The notes beneath the pieces were generated by a model. That model ran no database searches and was not told where the DNA came from. It saw nothing but the letters and a program-made list of their open reading frames with translations. The translations under genes and the position numbers were made by a program. From CAJPPJ01 sp963536495 (GTDB taxonomy: Bacteria > Bacillota_I > Bacilli_A > RF39 > UBA660), in the NCBI GenBank assembly GCA_963536495.1, contig CAUTAF010000001.1:85011-149010 (forward strand): 64,000 nucleotides of DNA, written 5' to 3'. This document shows positions 17,557-26,005 of this stretch, piece after piece (within the stretch, counting starts at the first letter, position 1; every line of letters starts with the position of its first letter).

Positions 17557-20124
17557 ATGAAGTTTTTTAGAAAAATTGATGTTTTTATTTTTATATTTTT
17601 TATATTACTAATTTTTTTATTATTTTTTAAAACAAAAGAAAATATAAATTATTATAAACAAATAAATGAATTAAATTATAATGTTACATATGAAGAAGCT
17701 TTTCCAGATTCTTCTTTTAGAAATGCTATATTATACTGTATTGAAAAAAATATTTGTAACAATATAGAAGAAGAATTAAAAACTTTAGATATTATTGAAA
17801 GTAAAAAAACTGAATTGATATCAAGATATTCAACTGATCAATTTAATTATAGTTATAATATAACAAGAAAAGCTAATGAAAGAATAGCTAAAGAAGATTT
17901 AGATAAAATTCAAAAACTAGTTATAACTAGATCAAATTCTATTAAAAATCTTCAAGGTATAGAATATTTAACTAATTTAAAGCTTTTTTATATTTCTTCA
18001 ATAACAGCAAATACTTTAAATTTTAATGCTAACAAAAATTTAGAATATTTACAGTTTTATCAAAAAACAGATAATATAAATGAATCATGTAATATAACAT
18101 TTTCTTCTCTTTCAAAATTAAAAGTATTAATGTATAAAATAAATAAAACTAGAAGTAATTCTTTAGATATTAAAAGTATAGATTTTAGCAATAATCCTAA
18201 TTTAGAATATTTAAAAACTAGAGGTTGTAACTATCATAATGTTAATTTAACAGCTAATTCTAAATTAAAAGTATTAGATTTAAATGATAATAAGATAACA
18301 AGTCTTAATTTATTTAATAATAATATTATAGAAGAATTAATGATAGATTCTATGAAAACAAATAATTATAATGAGGAATTAAATAAAGTTCCTAAATTAA
18401 AAAAATTAGATATTAGAATTTCTGAAGAATATAATCTTGATTTAAGCGCTTTACCTTTATTAGAAGATTTGAGAATGGATAATTCTGAAGGTTTAAGGAG
18501 CATAAATCTATCTAGAAATCCTAATTTAAAAAAGATTTACATTCATTCTGCTAGATTCATGACATCAATAGATTTTAATAAAAATTTAAATTTAGAAGAT
18601 GTAGAAATAAGATATAGTTATCATTTAAATTCTATAAATTTACCAAATACACAAACACTCAAAAGATTAGTGTTGGTATCTAATCAATTAAATAATATTG
18701 ATGTATCAAAAAATAAAAACTTAGAAGATCTTTATGTTATGGAATCTCTTTTAAATGATTTGGATATATCAAATAATTTAAAATTAAAAACATTAATTAT
18801 AAAAAAATCAAATTTATCTAATATTGATATAAGAAAAAATATAGAATTAAAAACTTTAGTTTTATCTGAAAGTAAATTTACAAATATAGATTTTAGTAAT
18901 AATAATTTAATAACTAGTATAGATTTTAGTAATAATAAATTAACAAAAGTTGATTTTAGACATTTAAAAGATCTTCGTACTTTTTATGTTCAAGATAATT
19001 TAATAAGTGAAATACTTATTGATGAAAATAACACTAAATTAACTGGTGGATATTATGCAAATAATAAAATATTAAATTTAAAAAGAAATATTTCAGGTGT
19101 TGTTTATTTACCATATCCGCAAAATATAGAAATAGATGTTGTTAAAGATCAAGATTTTAATATACCTATAATATATGGACACCAAGATGGAAGTTATTAT
19201 TATGGAGAATTAAAAGAAAATAATGAAGTATTTAAAAAAGTCTCAGAACAAACTTATAGATTTCCTAAATTAGGAAAATATGTTATTGATTTTAAAATTT
19301 ATAATAAAAATAAAAATGGAGAAGTTTATTCTGAAAATCCAGATGGTGGAACTGTAACTGTAACTGTAAAAGAAGCAGAAATATTAAATTTTAATCCAGT
19401 ATTTAATACTGATATAAAATATATAGATACAAATATCGATCAAATATATACTAATAATATAGTTAATTTACCTCCTACTGCTAGTTATAAATTTTTAACA
19501 GAAACTAATACTGTTATGACAAAAGAAGAAGTTAAAAATATAATATCAACAAAAGGACTAAAAAATTTTAAAATAGAAATCAAATTTAGAGATCAAAGTA
19601 AAAAAGTAGTAACAATGCCAGTAGAAATATATGAGAAAAAAGAAAAAGAAGTAGATTTATATAGTTTTATTCCAACAAATGAAGAATATATTAGTTATAA
19701 TAATAACAAGATATTTATTAAGAAAAACGAATTACCAGAAAACGGTTGTAATCCTGAAACTTATGAATGTTTAACTTATAAACTAAGTGAAAAAACATAT
19801 AATATAACTGAAGTTACAGGTAATTTAAATGATATATTAACTGATAAGTATAATACAAATATTAAATTTCTTAATCCTAGTTGGACAGGGAACGAAGAAA
19901 GAAAAGTTGTTGATATTTTAGAAATTGATAGTGAAGGACAAATAAAAATTGTTCAAACTATTACTATATTAAGAGATACAGATTCTGATTCTATACCGGA
20001 TAGTATCGATGAAGATGATGATAATGATGGGGTAAGTGATACAGATGAAGAAAGAGATCAAACTGATCCAAAAGATAATACGAGTTATAAAGTAACAAAG
20101 ATTTGCTATAAGATTAATGCATAG
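17557..20124 (+). CDS. Leucine-rich-repeat surface protein, paralogue
   Basis: 855 residues with the same architecture as the gene before it. It has an N-terminal membrane anchor (about 6-25) and leucine-rich repeats (about 120-500, with many xLxxLxIxxNxL units such as 'LKVLDLNDNKITSLNLF'). One Rib-like domain remains where the first protein has three (about 615-690). Then come the shared 'ELPENGCNPETYEC' segment and a calcium-binding-type acidic motif, 'DTDSDSIPDSIDEDDDNDG'. The C-terminal 'DNTSYKVTKICYKI' matches the first protein almost exactly. The ATG at 17557 follows GGAGA, and each paralogue has its own promoter and terminator. It probably arose by duplication followed by loss of two repeats. 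Confidence 0.85.
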   Translation: MKFFRKIDVFIFIFFILLIFLLFFKTKENINYYKQINELNYNVTYEEAFPDSSFRNAILYCIEKNICNNIEEELKTLDIIESKKTELISRYSTDQFNYSYNITRKANERIAKEDLDKIQKLVITRSNSIKNLQGIEYLTNLKLFYISSITANTLNFNANKNLEYLQFYQKTDNINESCNITFSSLSKLKVLMYKINKTRSNSLDIKSIDFSNNPNLEYLKTRGCNYHNVNLTANSKLKVLDLNDNKITSLNLFNNNIIEELMIDSMKTNNYNEELNKVPKLKKLDIRISEEYNLDLSALPLLEDLRMDNSEGLRSINLSRNPNLKKIYIHSARFMTSIDFNKNLNLEDVEIRYSYHLNSINLPNTQTLKRLVLVSNQLNNIDVSKNKNLEDLYVMESLLNDLDISNNLKLKTLIIKKSNLSNIDIRKNIELKTLVLSESKFTNIDFSNNNLITSIDFSNNKLTKVDFRHLKDLRTFYVQDNLISEILIDENNTKLTGGYYANNKILNLKRNISGVVYLPYPQNIEIDVVKDQDFNIPIIYGHQDGSYYYGELKENNEVFKKVSEQTYRFPKLGKYVIDFKIYNKNKNGEVYSENPDGGTVTVTVKEAEILNFNPVFNTDIKYIDTNIDQIYTNNIVNLPPTASYKFLTETNTVMTKEEVKNIISTKGLKNFKIEIKFRDQSKKVVTMPVEIYEKKEKEVDLYSFIPTNEEYISYNNNKIFIKKNELPENGCNPETYECLTYKLSEKTYNITEVTGNLNDILTDKYNTNIKFLNPSWTGNEERKVVDILEIDSEGQIKIVQTITILRDTDSDSIPDSIDEDDDNDGVSDTDEERDQTDPKDNTSYKVTKICYKINA
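19390..19423 (+). repeat. 34-bp identical segment shared by tandem LRR genes, copy 2
   Basis: Exact copy of 16719-16752, in the corresponding Rib-like domain. It supports recent duplication or local gene conversion. Confidence 0.8.
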
Positions 20125-20137
20125 TAAATCTTTTTTT
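20097..20137 (+). terminator. Intrinsic terminator of second LRR gene
   Basis: A 13-bp stem with one G-U pair (20097-20109 with 20121-20133) encloses an 11-nt loop, and the T-run extends to 20137. The stop codon lies in the right arm. Confidence 0.75.
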
Positions 20138-20145
20138 GATATAAT
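20137..20145 (+). promoter_or_regulatory. Extended -10 for a leaderless lspA transcript
   Basis: TGATATAAT is a perfect extended -10 (TG-n-TATAAT). The lspA ATG at 20152 is only seven bases downstream, exactly where transcription should begin. No Shine-Dalgarno lies between. Confidence 0.65.
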
Positions 20146-20151
20146 TTATTT

Positions 20152-20598
20152 ATGAAAAAGATATTTATTGTTAGTGTATTTTTAATAATTTTAGATTTTA
20201 TAACAAAATTATTTATAGTAAATTTTTTAAAAAATGATGTATTTTTAGTATCGAATATTTTCTATTTAACATTTGTTACAAATACTGGGACATTTTGGGG
20301 ATTGTTTAGCGATGCTAATATGTTTTTCATAATATTAAGTTTAGTTATACTTTCTATATTAATTTATATAATAATTAAAAAAATAAATTTAAACAAAATT
20401 AATAAATATCTTTATTCACTTATAATATCTGGTGTAATAGGTAATTTAATAGATAGAATTATAAGAGGATATGTAGTAGATTTCATTGGAATAAGAATAT
20501 TTGATTATAGTTTTCCGATTTTTAATTTAGCAGATGTTTATATAGTAATAGGAGTATTACTTTTTGTGATTATAGGAGATAAAAATGAGATTAGATGA
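20152..20598 (+). CDS. lspA: Lipoprotein signal peptidase II
   Basis: Membrane aspartyl protease that removes signal peptides from prolipoproteins. 148 residues with four membrane helices. The catalytic Asp residues are in 'YVVDFIGI' and 'FNLADVYI'. The conserved Asn-Gly region reads 'TNTGTFWGLF' rather than the common NxGAAF. Substrates in this window include the lipobox proteins at 809-1228 and 45198-45803. It starts right behind a -10 box with no ribosome site, so it is probably translated from a leaderless mRNA. It overlaps the next gene by 14 bases, as in the common lspA-rluD pair. Confidence 0.93.
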   Translation: MKKIFIVSVFLIILDFITKLFIVNFLKNDVFLVSNIFYLTFVTNTGTFWGLFSDANMFFIILSLVILSILIYIIIKKINLNKINKYLYSLIISGVIGNLIDRIIRGYVVDFIGIRIFDYSFPIFNLADVYIVIGVLLFVIIGDKNEIR

Positions 20599-21442
20599 AT
20601 ATGTAAAAAATAAATTTGATGTGAGTCGTTCGAAAGCTCAAAAATTAAATGCTGATAATTTAGTTTTAGTTAATAAAGAACATAAAAATAATAGTTATAT
20701 AGTAGAAGAAAACGATATTGTTGAACTTATTGAAAATAAAGAATATATACCAAGTAAGTTTAAAAAAGAAAATATACCACTAGACATAGTATATGAAGAT
20801 AAAGATTTAGTTATTATAAATAAACCAAGTGGTATGGTAGTTCATCCTGCTAGTGGTAATTATGAAAATACTTTAGTGAATGCTTTAATATATAGATATA
20901 ACTTAGATGATACTAATGTAAGAAGTGGAATAGCACATAGAATTGATAAAGATACTAGTGGACTTGTAATAGTTGCAAAAAATGATAAAACTTTAGAACT
21001 ACTTACAGATATGTTTAAAAATAAGGAAATAAAAAAGACTTATGTTGCTATAGTAGACGGAGTTATTAATAATAAGAGTGCAACTATAAAAGCACCTATT
21101 ACAAGAGACGTTAAAGATAGAAAGAAAATGATGGTAGGAAAAGATGGTAAAAATTCTATTACTCATTTTTATGTTATAAAGACATTTAAGAATAATACTT
21201 ATATATCACTTAATCTTGAAACAGGAAGAACTCATCAAATAAGAGTACATATGGCATATATTGGTCATCCAGTTACTAATGATAAAGTATATGGAAAAGA
21301 AAATACTTCTTTTGGACAATATCTACATGCATCTAAATTAGAATTTATTCATCCAATTACTAAAAAAGAAATAATAGTTGAAGCACCACTTCCAGAAGAA
21401 TTTATGGAAAAATTAAAAGAATTAGAAGGAGAAAATCTATGA
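20585..21442 (+). CDS. rluD: RluD-type 23S rRNA pseudouridine synthase
   Basis: 285 residues. The S4 RNA-binding domain is at about 1-60. The RluA/RluD catalytic domain (about 75-280) has the active-site motif 'HRIDKDTSGLVIVAKN', and the first Asp of that motif is the catalytic residue. 'LETGRTHQIRVHMAYIGHP' is the second conserved block. By family it isomerises uridines of 23S rRNA (helix 69 type); the exact target is not proven by sequence. Downstream of lspA as in B. subtilis (ylyB), and overlapping the rhomboid gene by four bases. Confidence 0.9.
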   Translation: MRLDEYVKNKFDVSRSKAQKLNADNLVLVNKEHKNNSYIVEENDIVELIENKEYIPSKFKKENIPLDIVYEDKDLVIINKPSGMVVHPASGNYENTLVNALIYRYNLDDTNVRSGIAHRIDKDTSGLVIVAKNDKTLELLTDMFKNKEIKKTYVAIVDGVINNKSATIKAPITRDVKDRKKMMVGKDGKNSITHFYVIKTFKNNTYISLNLETGRTHQIRVHMAYIGHPVTNDKVYGKENTSFGQYLHASKLEFIHPITKKEIIVEAPLPEEFMEKLKELEGENL

Positions 21443-22539
21443 AAGAAGAATTAATGAAATTAGTTCATTACTTTGTTATAAATCAAAAATATGAAGCTAT
21501 TAATATAAAAGGTATTAAAGATGAGATATGGTTACAAAACTTTAAAAATACATTTAAAATAATAAGAATAGTTGATAAAGAAATAAATTCAAAAGAAGAA
21601 TTAGATAAAGATATAGCAAAAACTCTTATGTTATCTAAAAAAATTAAGAGAAGAACTTTTTCTTTTTCTCTTCCTATTCAAATTATTTATTTAAATATAG
21701 ATAAAAGTTTAGAACTTCCAAATATTAATAATTTATCTATTGTTAATGATAAAGAAAAATTAAATATGTTTTATCCAGATTTAGTTGAAAAAACTAATTT
21801 TTCTGAAGAAGGAGTTAAATTAATTAACAGAATTACTTATGATTTAAATGTTCATAGTAAAGAAGTAGCAAAAGAATATAATGATACTTTTAAAAAAGAT
21901 ACACCATATTTTACATATTTTTTAATATTATTAAATGTATTAGTTTACTTATTCTCTTTGATAGATAGTTCTTTAATTAATTATTTCTTTGCATCTAAAC
22001 TACCGATAGTTAAGTTAGATCAATATTATAGATTAGTTACTTATTCATTTTTTCATTCACCATTCGATATATTTCATTTACTATTTAATATGATTACTTT
22101 ATTTTGGATAGGTCCTATTGTAGAAAAATATTTTGGAAAAGTAAAATATGTCTTTATTTACTTTTTATCTGCTATTTCTGGAGCTTTGCTTGCGATAGGT
22201 TTAAATACTGATTTAAGATTTGCAACCGTAGGAGCATCTAGTGCTATATTTGGATTACTTGGAGCGATAATTTATTTTGCATATAATTATAAAGATAGAA
22301 TTACAGCTAGTTTATTAAAACAAATGACAGTAATTGTAGTAATTAATTTAATATTTGGATTTTTCCAACCTAATGTAGACAACTTTGGGCATTTAGGTGG
22401 ACTTATTGGTGGAATAGTTACAGCTATGTTACTTGGTACTAATAAGAAGAGAAATATTATTGAAATGTTTTTTTCTTTAATTATATTTCTTGGTCTTTAT
22501 TTAATTCTTATATATTTAGGTTTATTTATGGTAAAATAG
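21439..22539 (+). CDS. Rhomboid intramembrane serine protease, GluP-like
   Basis: 366 residues. A soluble N-terminal domain of about 155 residues precedes six or seven membrane helices. The catalytic Ser is in 'GASSAIFGLLGA' and the catalytic His in 'FGHLGGLIGG'. The 'FHLLFNMITLFWIG' motif of rhomboid L1/helix 2 is present. The large cytosolic N-terminal domain resembles B. subtilis GluP/YqgP, but the C-terminal TPR region of that protein is missing here. GluP-type proteases take part in membrane-protein quality control. Substrate unknown. Confidence 0.9.
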   Translation: MKEELMKLVHYFVINQKYEAINIKGIKDEIWLQNFKNTFKIIRIVDKEINSKEELDKDIAKTLMLSKKIKRRTFSFSLPIQIIYLNIDKSLELPNINNLSIVNDKEKLNMFYPDLVEKTNFSEEGVKLINRITYDLNVHSKEVAKEYNDTFKKDTPYFTYFLILLNVLVYLFSLIDSSLINYFFASKLPIVKLDQYYRLVTYSFFHSPFDIFHLLFNMITLFWIGPIVEKYFGKVKYVFIYFLSAISGALLAIGLNTDLRFATVGASSAIFGLLGAIIYFAYNYKDRITASLLKQMTVIVVINLIFGFFQPNVDNFGHLGGLIGGIVTAMLLGTNKKRNIIEMFFSLIIFLGLYLILIYLGLFMVK

Positions 22540-22555
22540 ATAATAGAGGTACAAT

Positions 22556-22813
22556 ATGGATAATGATAGTTTTCAAAAAACAAATGTTTATAGTATAGAA
22601 GCTATAAAAAGACAAGAAGTTATTATTACTTTAAAAGAAGTGTATGATGCTTTAGAAGAAAGAGGATATAAACCAATTAATCAATTAGTTGGATATCTTA
22701 TGAGTGGAGATTTAGCTTATATATCTTCATATAAAGATTCTAGAAAAAAGATTGCTGTATTATCAAGAGAAGATATAATTGAAACTCTTCTAAAGAAAGG
22801 ACTTGAAAAGTGA
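22556..22813 (+). CDS. ireB: IreB-family regulatory protein (UPF0297)
   Basis: 85 residues. 'TNVYSIEAIKRQEVIITLKEVYDALEERGY' and 'INQLVGYLMSGDLAYISSY' (shown to 20 residues or in part) match the IreB/YrzL family. In enterococci IreB is a substrate of the PASTA kinase IreK and limits cephalosporin tolerance. The conserved N-terminal Thr phosphorylation site lies in 'FQKTNVYS'. Gene order ireB-ruvX-yrzB-mltG is conserved in Firmicutes. No IreK or IreP is in the window. AGAGG precedes the ATG. Confidence 0.93.
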   Translation: MDNDSFQKTNVYSIEAIKRQEVIITLKEVYDALEERGYKPINQLVGYLMSGDLAYISSYKDSRKKIAVLSREDIIETLLKKGLEK

Positions 22814-23223
22814 GATATCTAGGTTTAGATTTAGGTACTAAAACACTAGGAGTAGCAATATCTAGAAGTGGAATTATCGTAAATAAATTAAATACTATTA
22901 GACATGAAAATAATTTAAAATTTTTAGTAACTGAAGTTAAAAAAATATGTTTAGAAGAAAGTATTGATTTAGTAGTACTTGGATATCCTAAACATATGAA
23001 TAATACAGTTGGTGAAAAATCTTTATATGTAGAAAAATTTAAAAAATTATTAGAATGTCAAAATATAAAGGTTGAATTACAAGATGAGAGACTTTCGACT
23101 GTTAGTGCCGAGAAAATGCTTATTAATTTTGATCTTTCAAGACAAAAAAGAAAAGAAATAATTGATAGTGTAGCAGCAAGTATAATACTAGAAGATTATT
23201 TAAAAAGGAGAAATAATGGATAA
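22810..23223 (+). CDS. ruvX: Putative pre-16S rRNA nuclease / Holliday junction resolvase RuvX
   Basis: 137 residues with an RNase H-like YqgF fold. 'LGLDLGTKTLGVAIS' carries the first catalytic Asp; the other conserved acidic sites are the Glu of 'DERLSTVSAE' and the Asp of 'IIDSVAASIILEDYL'. The start is a GTG at 22810, overlapping the ireB stop by four bases. YqgF in E. coli completes 16S rRNA 5' maturation; the resolvase role is older and less certain. Confidence 0.92.
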   Translation: MRYLGLDLGTKTLGVAISRSGIIVNKLNTIRHENNLKFLVTEVKKICLEESIDLVVLGYPKHMNNTVGEKSLYVEKFKKLLECQNIKVELQDERLSTVSAEKMLINFDLSRQKRKEIIDSVAASIILEDYLKRRNNG

Positions 23224-23497
23224 AGAAGAAAAATTTAAAGTTTTAACAGATGATGGAAAAGAAATAGAATGTGATATATTACTTACTTTTGATTTAGAAG
23301 AAACTAATAAACATTATGTTGTCTATACAGATAATACTATAGATAACGAAGGAAATACTAATGTTTATGCTTCTTGTTATGAAAAAGTAGCAGGTAAAGA
23401 TAATGTTAATAAATTATCTGCTATTGAAACAGAAAAAGAATGGAAAATAATCGATATAATATTAAAGAAAGCGGAAGAACAAGTAAATGGCAACTAA
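23216..23497 (+). CDS. yrzB: DUF1292 protein (UPF0473, YrzB)
   Basis: 93 residues, acidic, with the DUF1292 core 'LTDDGKEIECDILLTFDLEE', then 'HYVVYTDN' and 'EKEWKIIDIIL'. It has no known enzymatic function. It sits between ruvX and mltG as in other Firmicutes, overlapping both neighbours by 8-11 bases, so it is surely co-translated with them. Confidence 0.9.
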   Translation: MDKEEKFKVLTDDGKEIECDILLTFDLEETNKHYVVYTDNTIDNEGNTNVYASCYEKVAGKDNVNKLSAIETEKEWKIIDIILKKAEEQVNGN

Positions 23498-24572
23498 AAA
23501 AAGATTAAAAATTAAGAAAAAATCTATTTTTTTCTTATTGTTAATTTTTATAATAATGCTTATATCAATCTTTACAGTAAAATACTTTTTAGATTTAAAA
23601 GCTGTTAATAAAAACGATAAGAAAAATATAGAATTTATATTAAAAACTGGTATGACATCAAAACAAGTAGCAGTTGAACTTAAGAAAAATAATTTAATAA
23701 AATCTAAATCATCGTTCTTATTTTATTTAAAAAACAAAAAGACTCCTTTAAAAGCAGGTAGTTATAATTTAAATAAATCTATGTCTGTAAATGATATTAT
23801 AACTAAACTTGCTAGTGGTAAAAGTGATGCTATATTATCTTTAAAGATTCTTGAAGGATGGGATATGGATCAGGTTATAAAAGAAATAACTACTAAAACT
23901 AATAACACTAAAGAAGATGTTTTAAAGACACTTAAAGATAAAGAATATTTAAAAGAATTAGAAAGAAAATATGATTTTATCAATTATGATAAGATAAGTG
24001 ATAAAGATATTAGATATTCATTAGAAGGATATTTATTTCCTGATACATATTTTATAGATAATAAAGATATAACAGTAAAAAATATTTTTAAGATGATGCT
24101 TGATAAGATGGATAAAGAGTTAAAATCTTTAAATATATCTTCATCTACTATGCTTCCCCATGAAATTTTAACTATGGCATCTATAGTTGAAAAAGAAGCT
24201 AAAACTTATGAAGATAGACAAAAAATTGCTGATTTATTCAATAGAAGAATAGCTGCTGGTATAACTTTAGGAAGTGATGTTACTTCATACTATGGTTTGG
24301 GTGTTAAATTAAATGATAGAGAATTAACAAAAGCAGAATATAGAAATAATAATAAATATAATACTAGAGTTATAAGAGGTTTACCTGTTGGACCTATATG
24401 TATGCCTAGTAAATCTAGTATAAAAGCAGTTTTAAATCCTATAAAACATGATAATTTATATTTTGTTTCTGATAAATCTGGTAAAATTATTTTTTCTAAG
24501 ACAGATGTTGAACAAAATAAAGTAGTAGCAAGTCTTAAAAAAGAAGGTAAGTGGTTTGAACATGATAATTAA
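23487..24572 (+). CDS. mltG: Endolytic murein transglycosylase MltG
   Basis: Cuts nascent peptidoglycan glycan strands at the membrane and sets their length. 361 residues with one membrane helix (about 12-33), a LysM-like segment (about 45-110), and the YceG catalytic domain. The catalytic Glu lies in 'MASIVEKEAKTYEDRQKIA'. 'NTRVIRGLPVGPICMPSKSS' is the conserved substrate-groove motif. It overlaps the methyltransferase gene by 11 bases. Confidence 0.93.
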   Translation: MATKKRLKIKKKSIFFLLLIFIIMLISIFTVKYFLDLKAVNKNDKKNIEFILKTGMTSKQVAVELKKNNLIKSKSSFLFYLKNKKTPLKAGSYNLNKSMSVNDIITKLASGKSDAILSLKILEGWDMDQVIKEITTKTNNTKEDVLKTLKDKEYLKELERKYDFINYDKISDKDIRYSLEGYLFPDTYFIDNKDITVKNIFKMMLDKMDKELKSLNISSSTMLPHEILTMASIVEKEAKTYEDRQKIADLFNRRIAAGITLGSDVTSYYGLGVKLNDRELTKAEYRNNNKYNTRVIRGLPVGPICMPSKSSIKAVLNPIKHDNLYFVSDKSGKIIFSKTDVEQNKVVASLKKEGKWFEHDN

Positions 24573-25170
24573 TAATGAATTAGAAGCTTTTATTAAACAA
24601 GTAAAAAAAGAAGCATTAGAAAAAGATGTTCCTATTATGGAAGATGATACGATAAATTATATTAAAAAATATATTAGTGAAAATAAAGTAAAAAGAATTT
24701 TAGAAATTGGTACAGCAGTAGGTTATTCTGGATTAAATTATTTATCTGTTGATGAAGATATAACTTTAGTGACAATTGAAAGAGATGAAAATAGATATTT
24801 GAAAGCTTTACAAAATTTTAAAGAATCTGGTTTAGAATCTAGAGTTGATATAATATTTAAAGATGCATTAGAAGTAGATATAACTGATAAGTTTGATCTT
24901 GTAATATTAGATGGTGCTAAGGGACAAAATATAAACTTTTTTAATAAATTTCAAAAGAATTTAACAGAAAAAGGTACTATTATTACAGATAATATGTATT
25001 TACATGGATATGTAGAAAAAGAAGAAGAAGACATAACTAGCCGTAATTTAAGAGCATTAGTTAGAAAAATAAAAGAGTATCATAAGTTTTTAGAAGATAA
25101 TGAAGAATATGATAGTGAAATACTTAAAATAGGAGACGGAATAGCTATATCTCAAAAACATAATTTATAA
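24562..25170 (+). CDS. trmR: tRNA 5-hydroxyuridine methyltransferase, TrmR-like
   Basis: 202-residue class I SAM methyltransferase of the O-methyltransferase group. The SAM site is 'ILEIGTAVGYSGL'. The metal/catalytic block is 'DLVILDGAKGQ', and 'IITDNMYLHGYV' follows. In B. subtilis the same place after mltG holds yrrM (TrmR), which methylates 5-hydroxyuridine at tRNA position 34, followed by the TrhP proteins that make the hydroxyl; the order is kept here. The ATG at 24562 is preferred to a TTG six bases upstream. Confidence 0.85.
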   Translation: MIINNELEAFIKQVKKEALEKDVPIMEDDTINYIKKYISENKVKRILEIGTAVGYSGLNYLSVDEDITLVTIERDENRYLKALQNFKESGLESRVDIIFKDALEVDITDKFDLVILDGAKGQNINFFNKFQKNLTEKGTIITDNMYLHGYVEKEEEDITSRNLRALVRKIKEYHKFLEDNEEYDSEILKIGDGIAISQKHNL

Positions 25171-25188
25171 AAAAGAAAGGATTAAATA

Positions 25189-25998
25189 ATGACAAAAGAA
25201 GAAGTTAAAAATATATTGATGAATAATAATTTTCCTCTTGTTATATTAAACAATCCTTTTTTTATTGATTATTTGTTATCTAAATTTAAAGAAGGTTATA
25301 TACTTCGTAATGATAATAATTTTTTCTATTTGAAAAAAAATATTGATTATTATAGAAATACTGGTAAAAGAGCAGCTAGTGAAATTAGATTTAAAACAGG
25401 TAAAATAATAGATAGAAACAGTTTTATTTATGGAGTTTTTACTGAAGAAATAAATGAAGCAAGAGAAGGTAATTTTGCAACTTTAGTAGCACCTAAATGG
25501 AAGTATAAAGATACTTTAATTGGAAGAATTTCTTTTTATGATACTGAAGGTGTTCTTATGCAAAAACAAGAAATAAAGATAGAAAGAGACTTAGAATATC
25601 AAAATGATAAATTTGGTATTGAAGCATATAATTCTAAAATGAGACCATATGATTATTTTTTTGATATTGCATTTTATAATAATTATGGTTTAATAGATAT
25701 TCATCCACTATTTTCTAAATATACAAAAACTTACTTTTATAAAAGACATCCAGAAGATCCAGATAAGTTGATGTATAAAGAATATTTTCATTCAAAATTA
25801 TTAAAAGAACTTATTGTTAATAATGGAGATAGTTTATATAATTTAAATAATAGTTTTATATCTAAACATCAATATATGGGATATGAAAGAAAAAGAAAAG
25901 AAGAAGTAATGAAAAAGTGTGAATATAGTGATAATTTAAGTGATGAAAAGAAATTAATTTATTCTTCTCTAATTAGAAGAATAGAACTTGCTTACTAG
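25189..25998 (+). CDS. Unknown protein inserted in tRNA-modification operon
   Basis: 269 residues, soluble, with no signal peptide or Cys cluster. I do not recognise the family. Visible features: a mixed alpha/beta middle with 'TGKRAASEIRFKTGKIIDRN', a 'GIEAYNSKMRPYDYFFDIAF' segment (in part), 'YFYKRHPEDPDKLMYKEYFH', and a basic helical C-terminus with 'HQYMGYERKRKEE'. AAAGGA precedes the ATG. It lies 18 bases after trmR and 7 before trhP1, so co-expression with the wobble-uridine enzymes is likely. Any role in tRNA modification is inference from position only. Confidence 0.65.
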   Translation: MTKEEVKNILMNNNFPLVILNNPFFIDYLLSKFKEGYILRNDNNFFYLKKNIDYYRNTGKRAASEIRFKTGKIIDRNSFIYGVFTEEINEAREGNFATLVAPKWKYKDTLIGRISFYDTEGVLMQKQEIKIERDLEYQNDKFGIEAYNSKMRPYDYFFDIAFYNNYGLIDIHPLFSKYTKTYFYKRHPEDPDKLMYKEYFHSKLLKELIVNNGDSLYNLNNSFISKHQYMGYERKRKEEVMKKCEYSDNLSDEKKLIYSSLIRRIELAY

Positions 25999-26005
25999 GA
26001 GAGAT

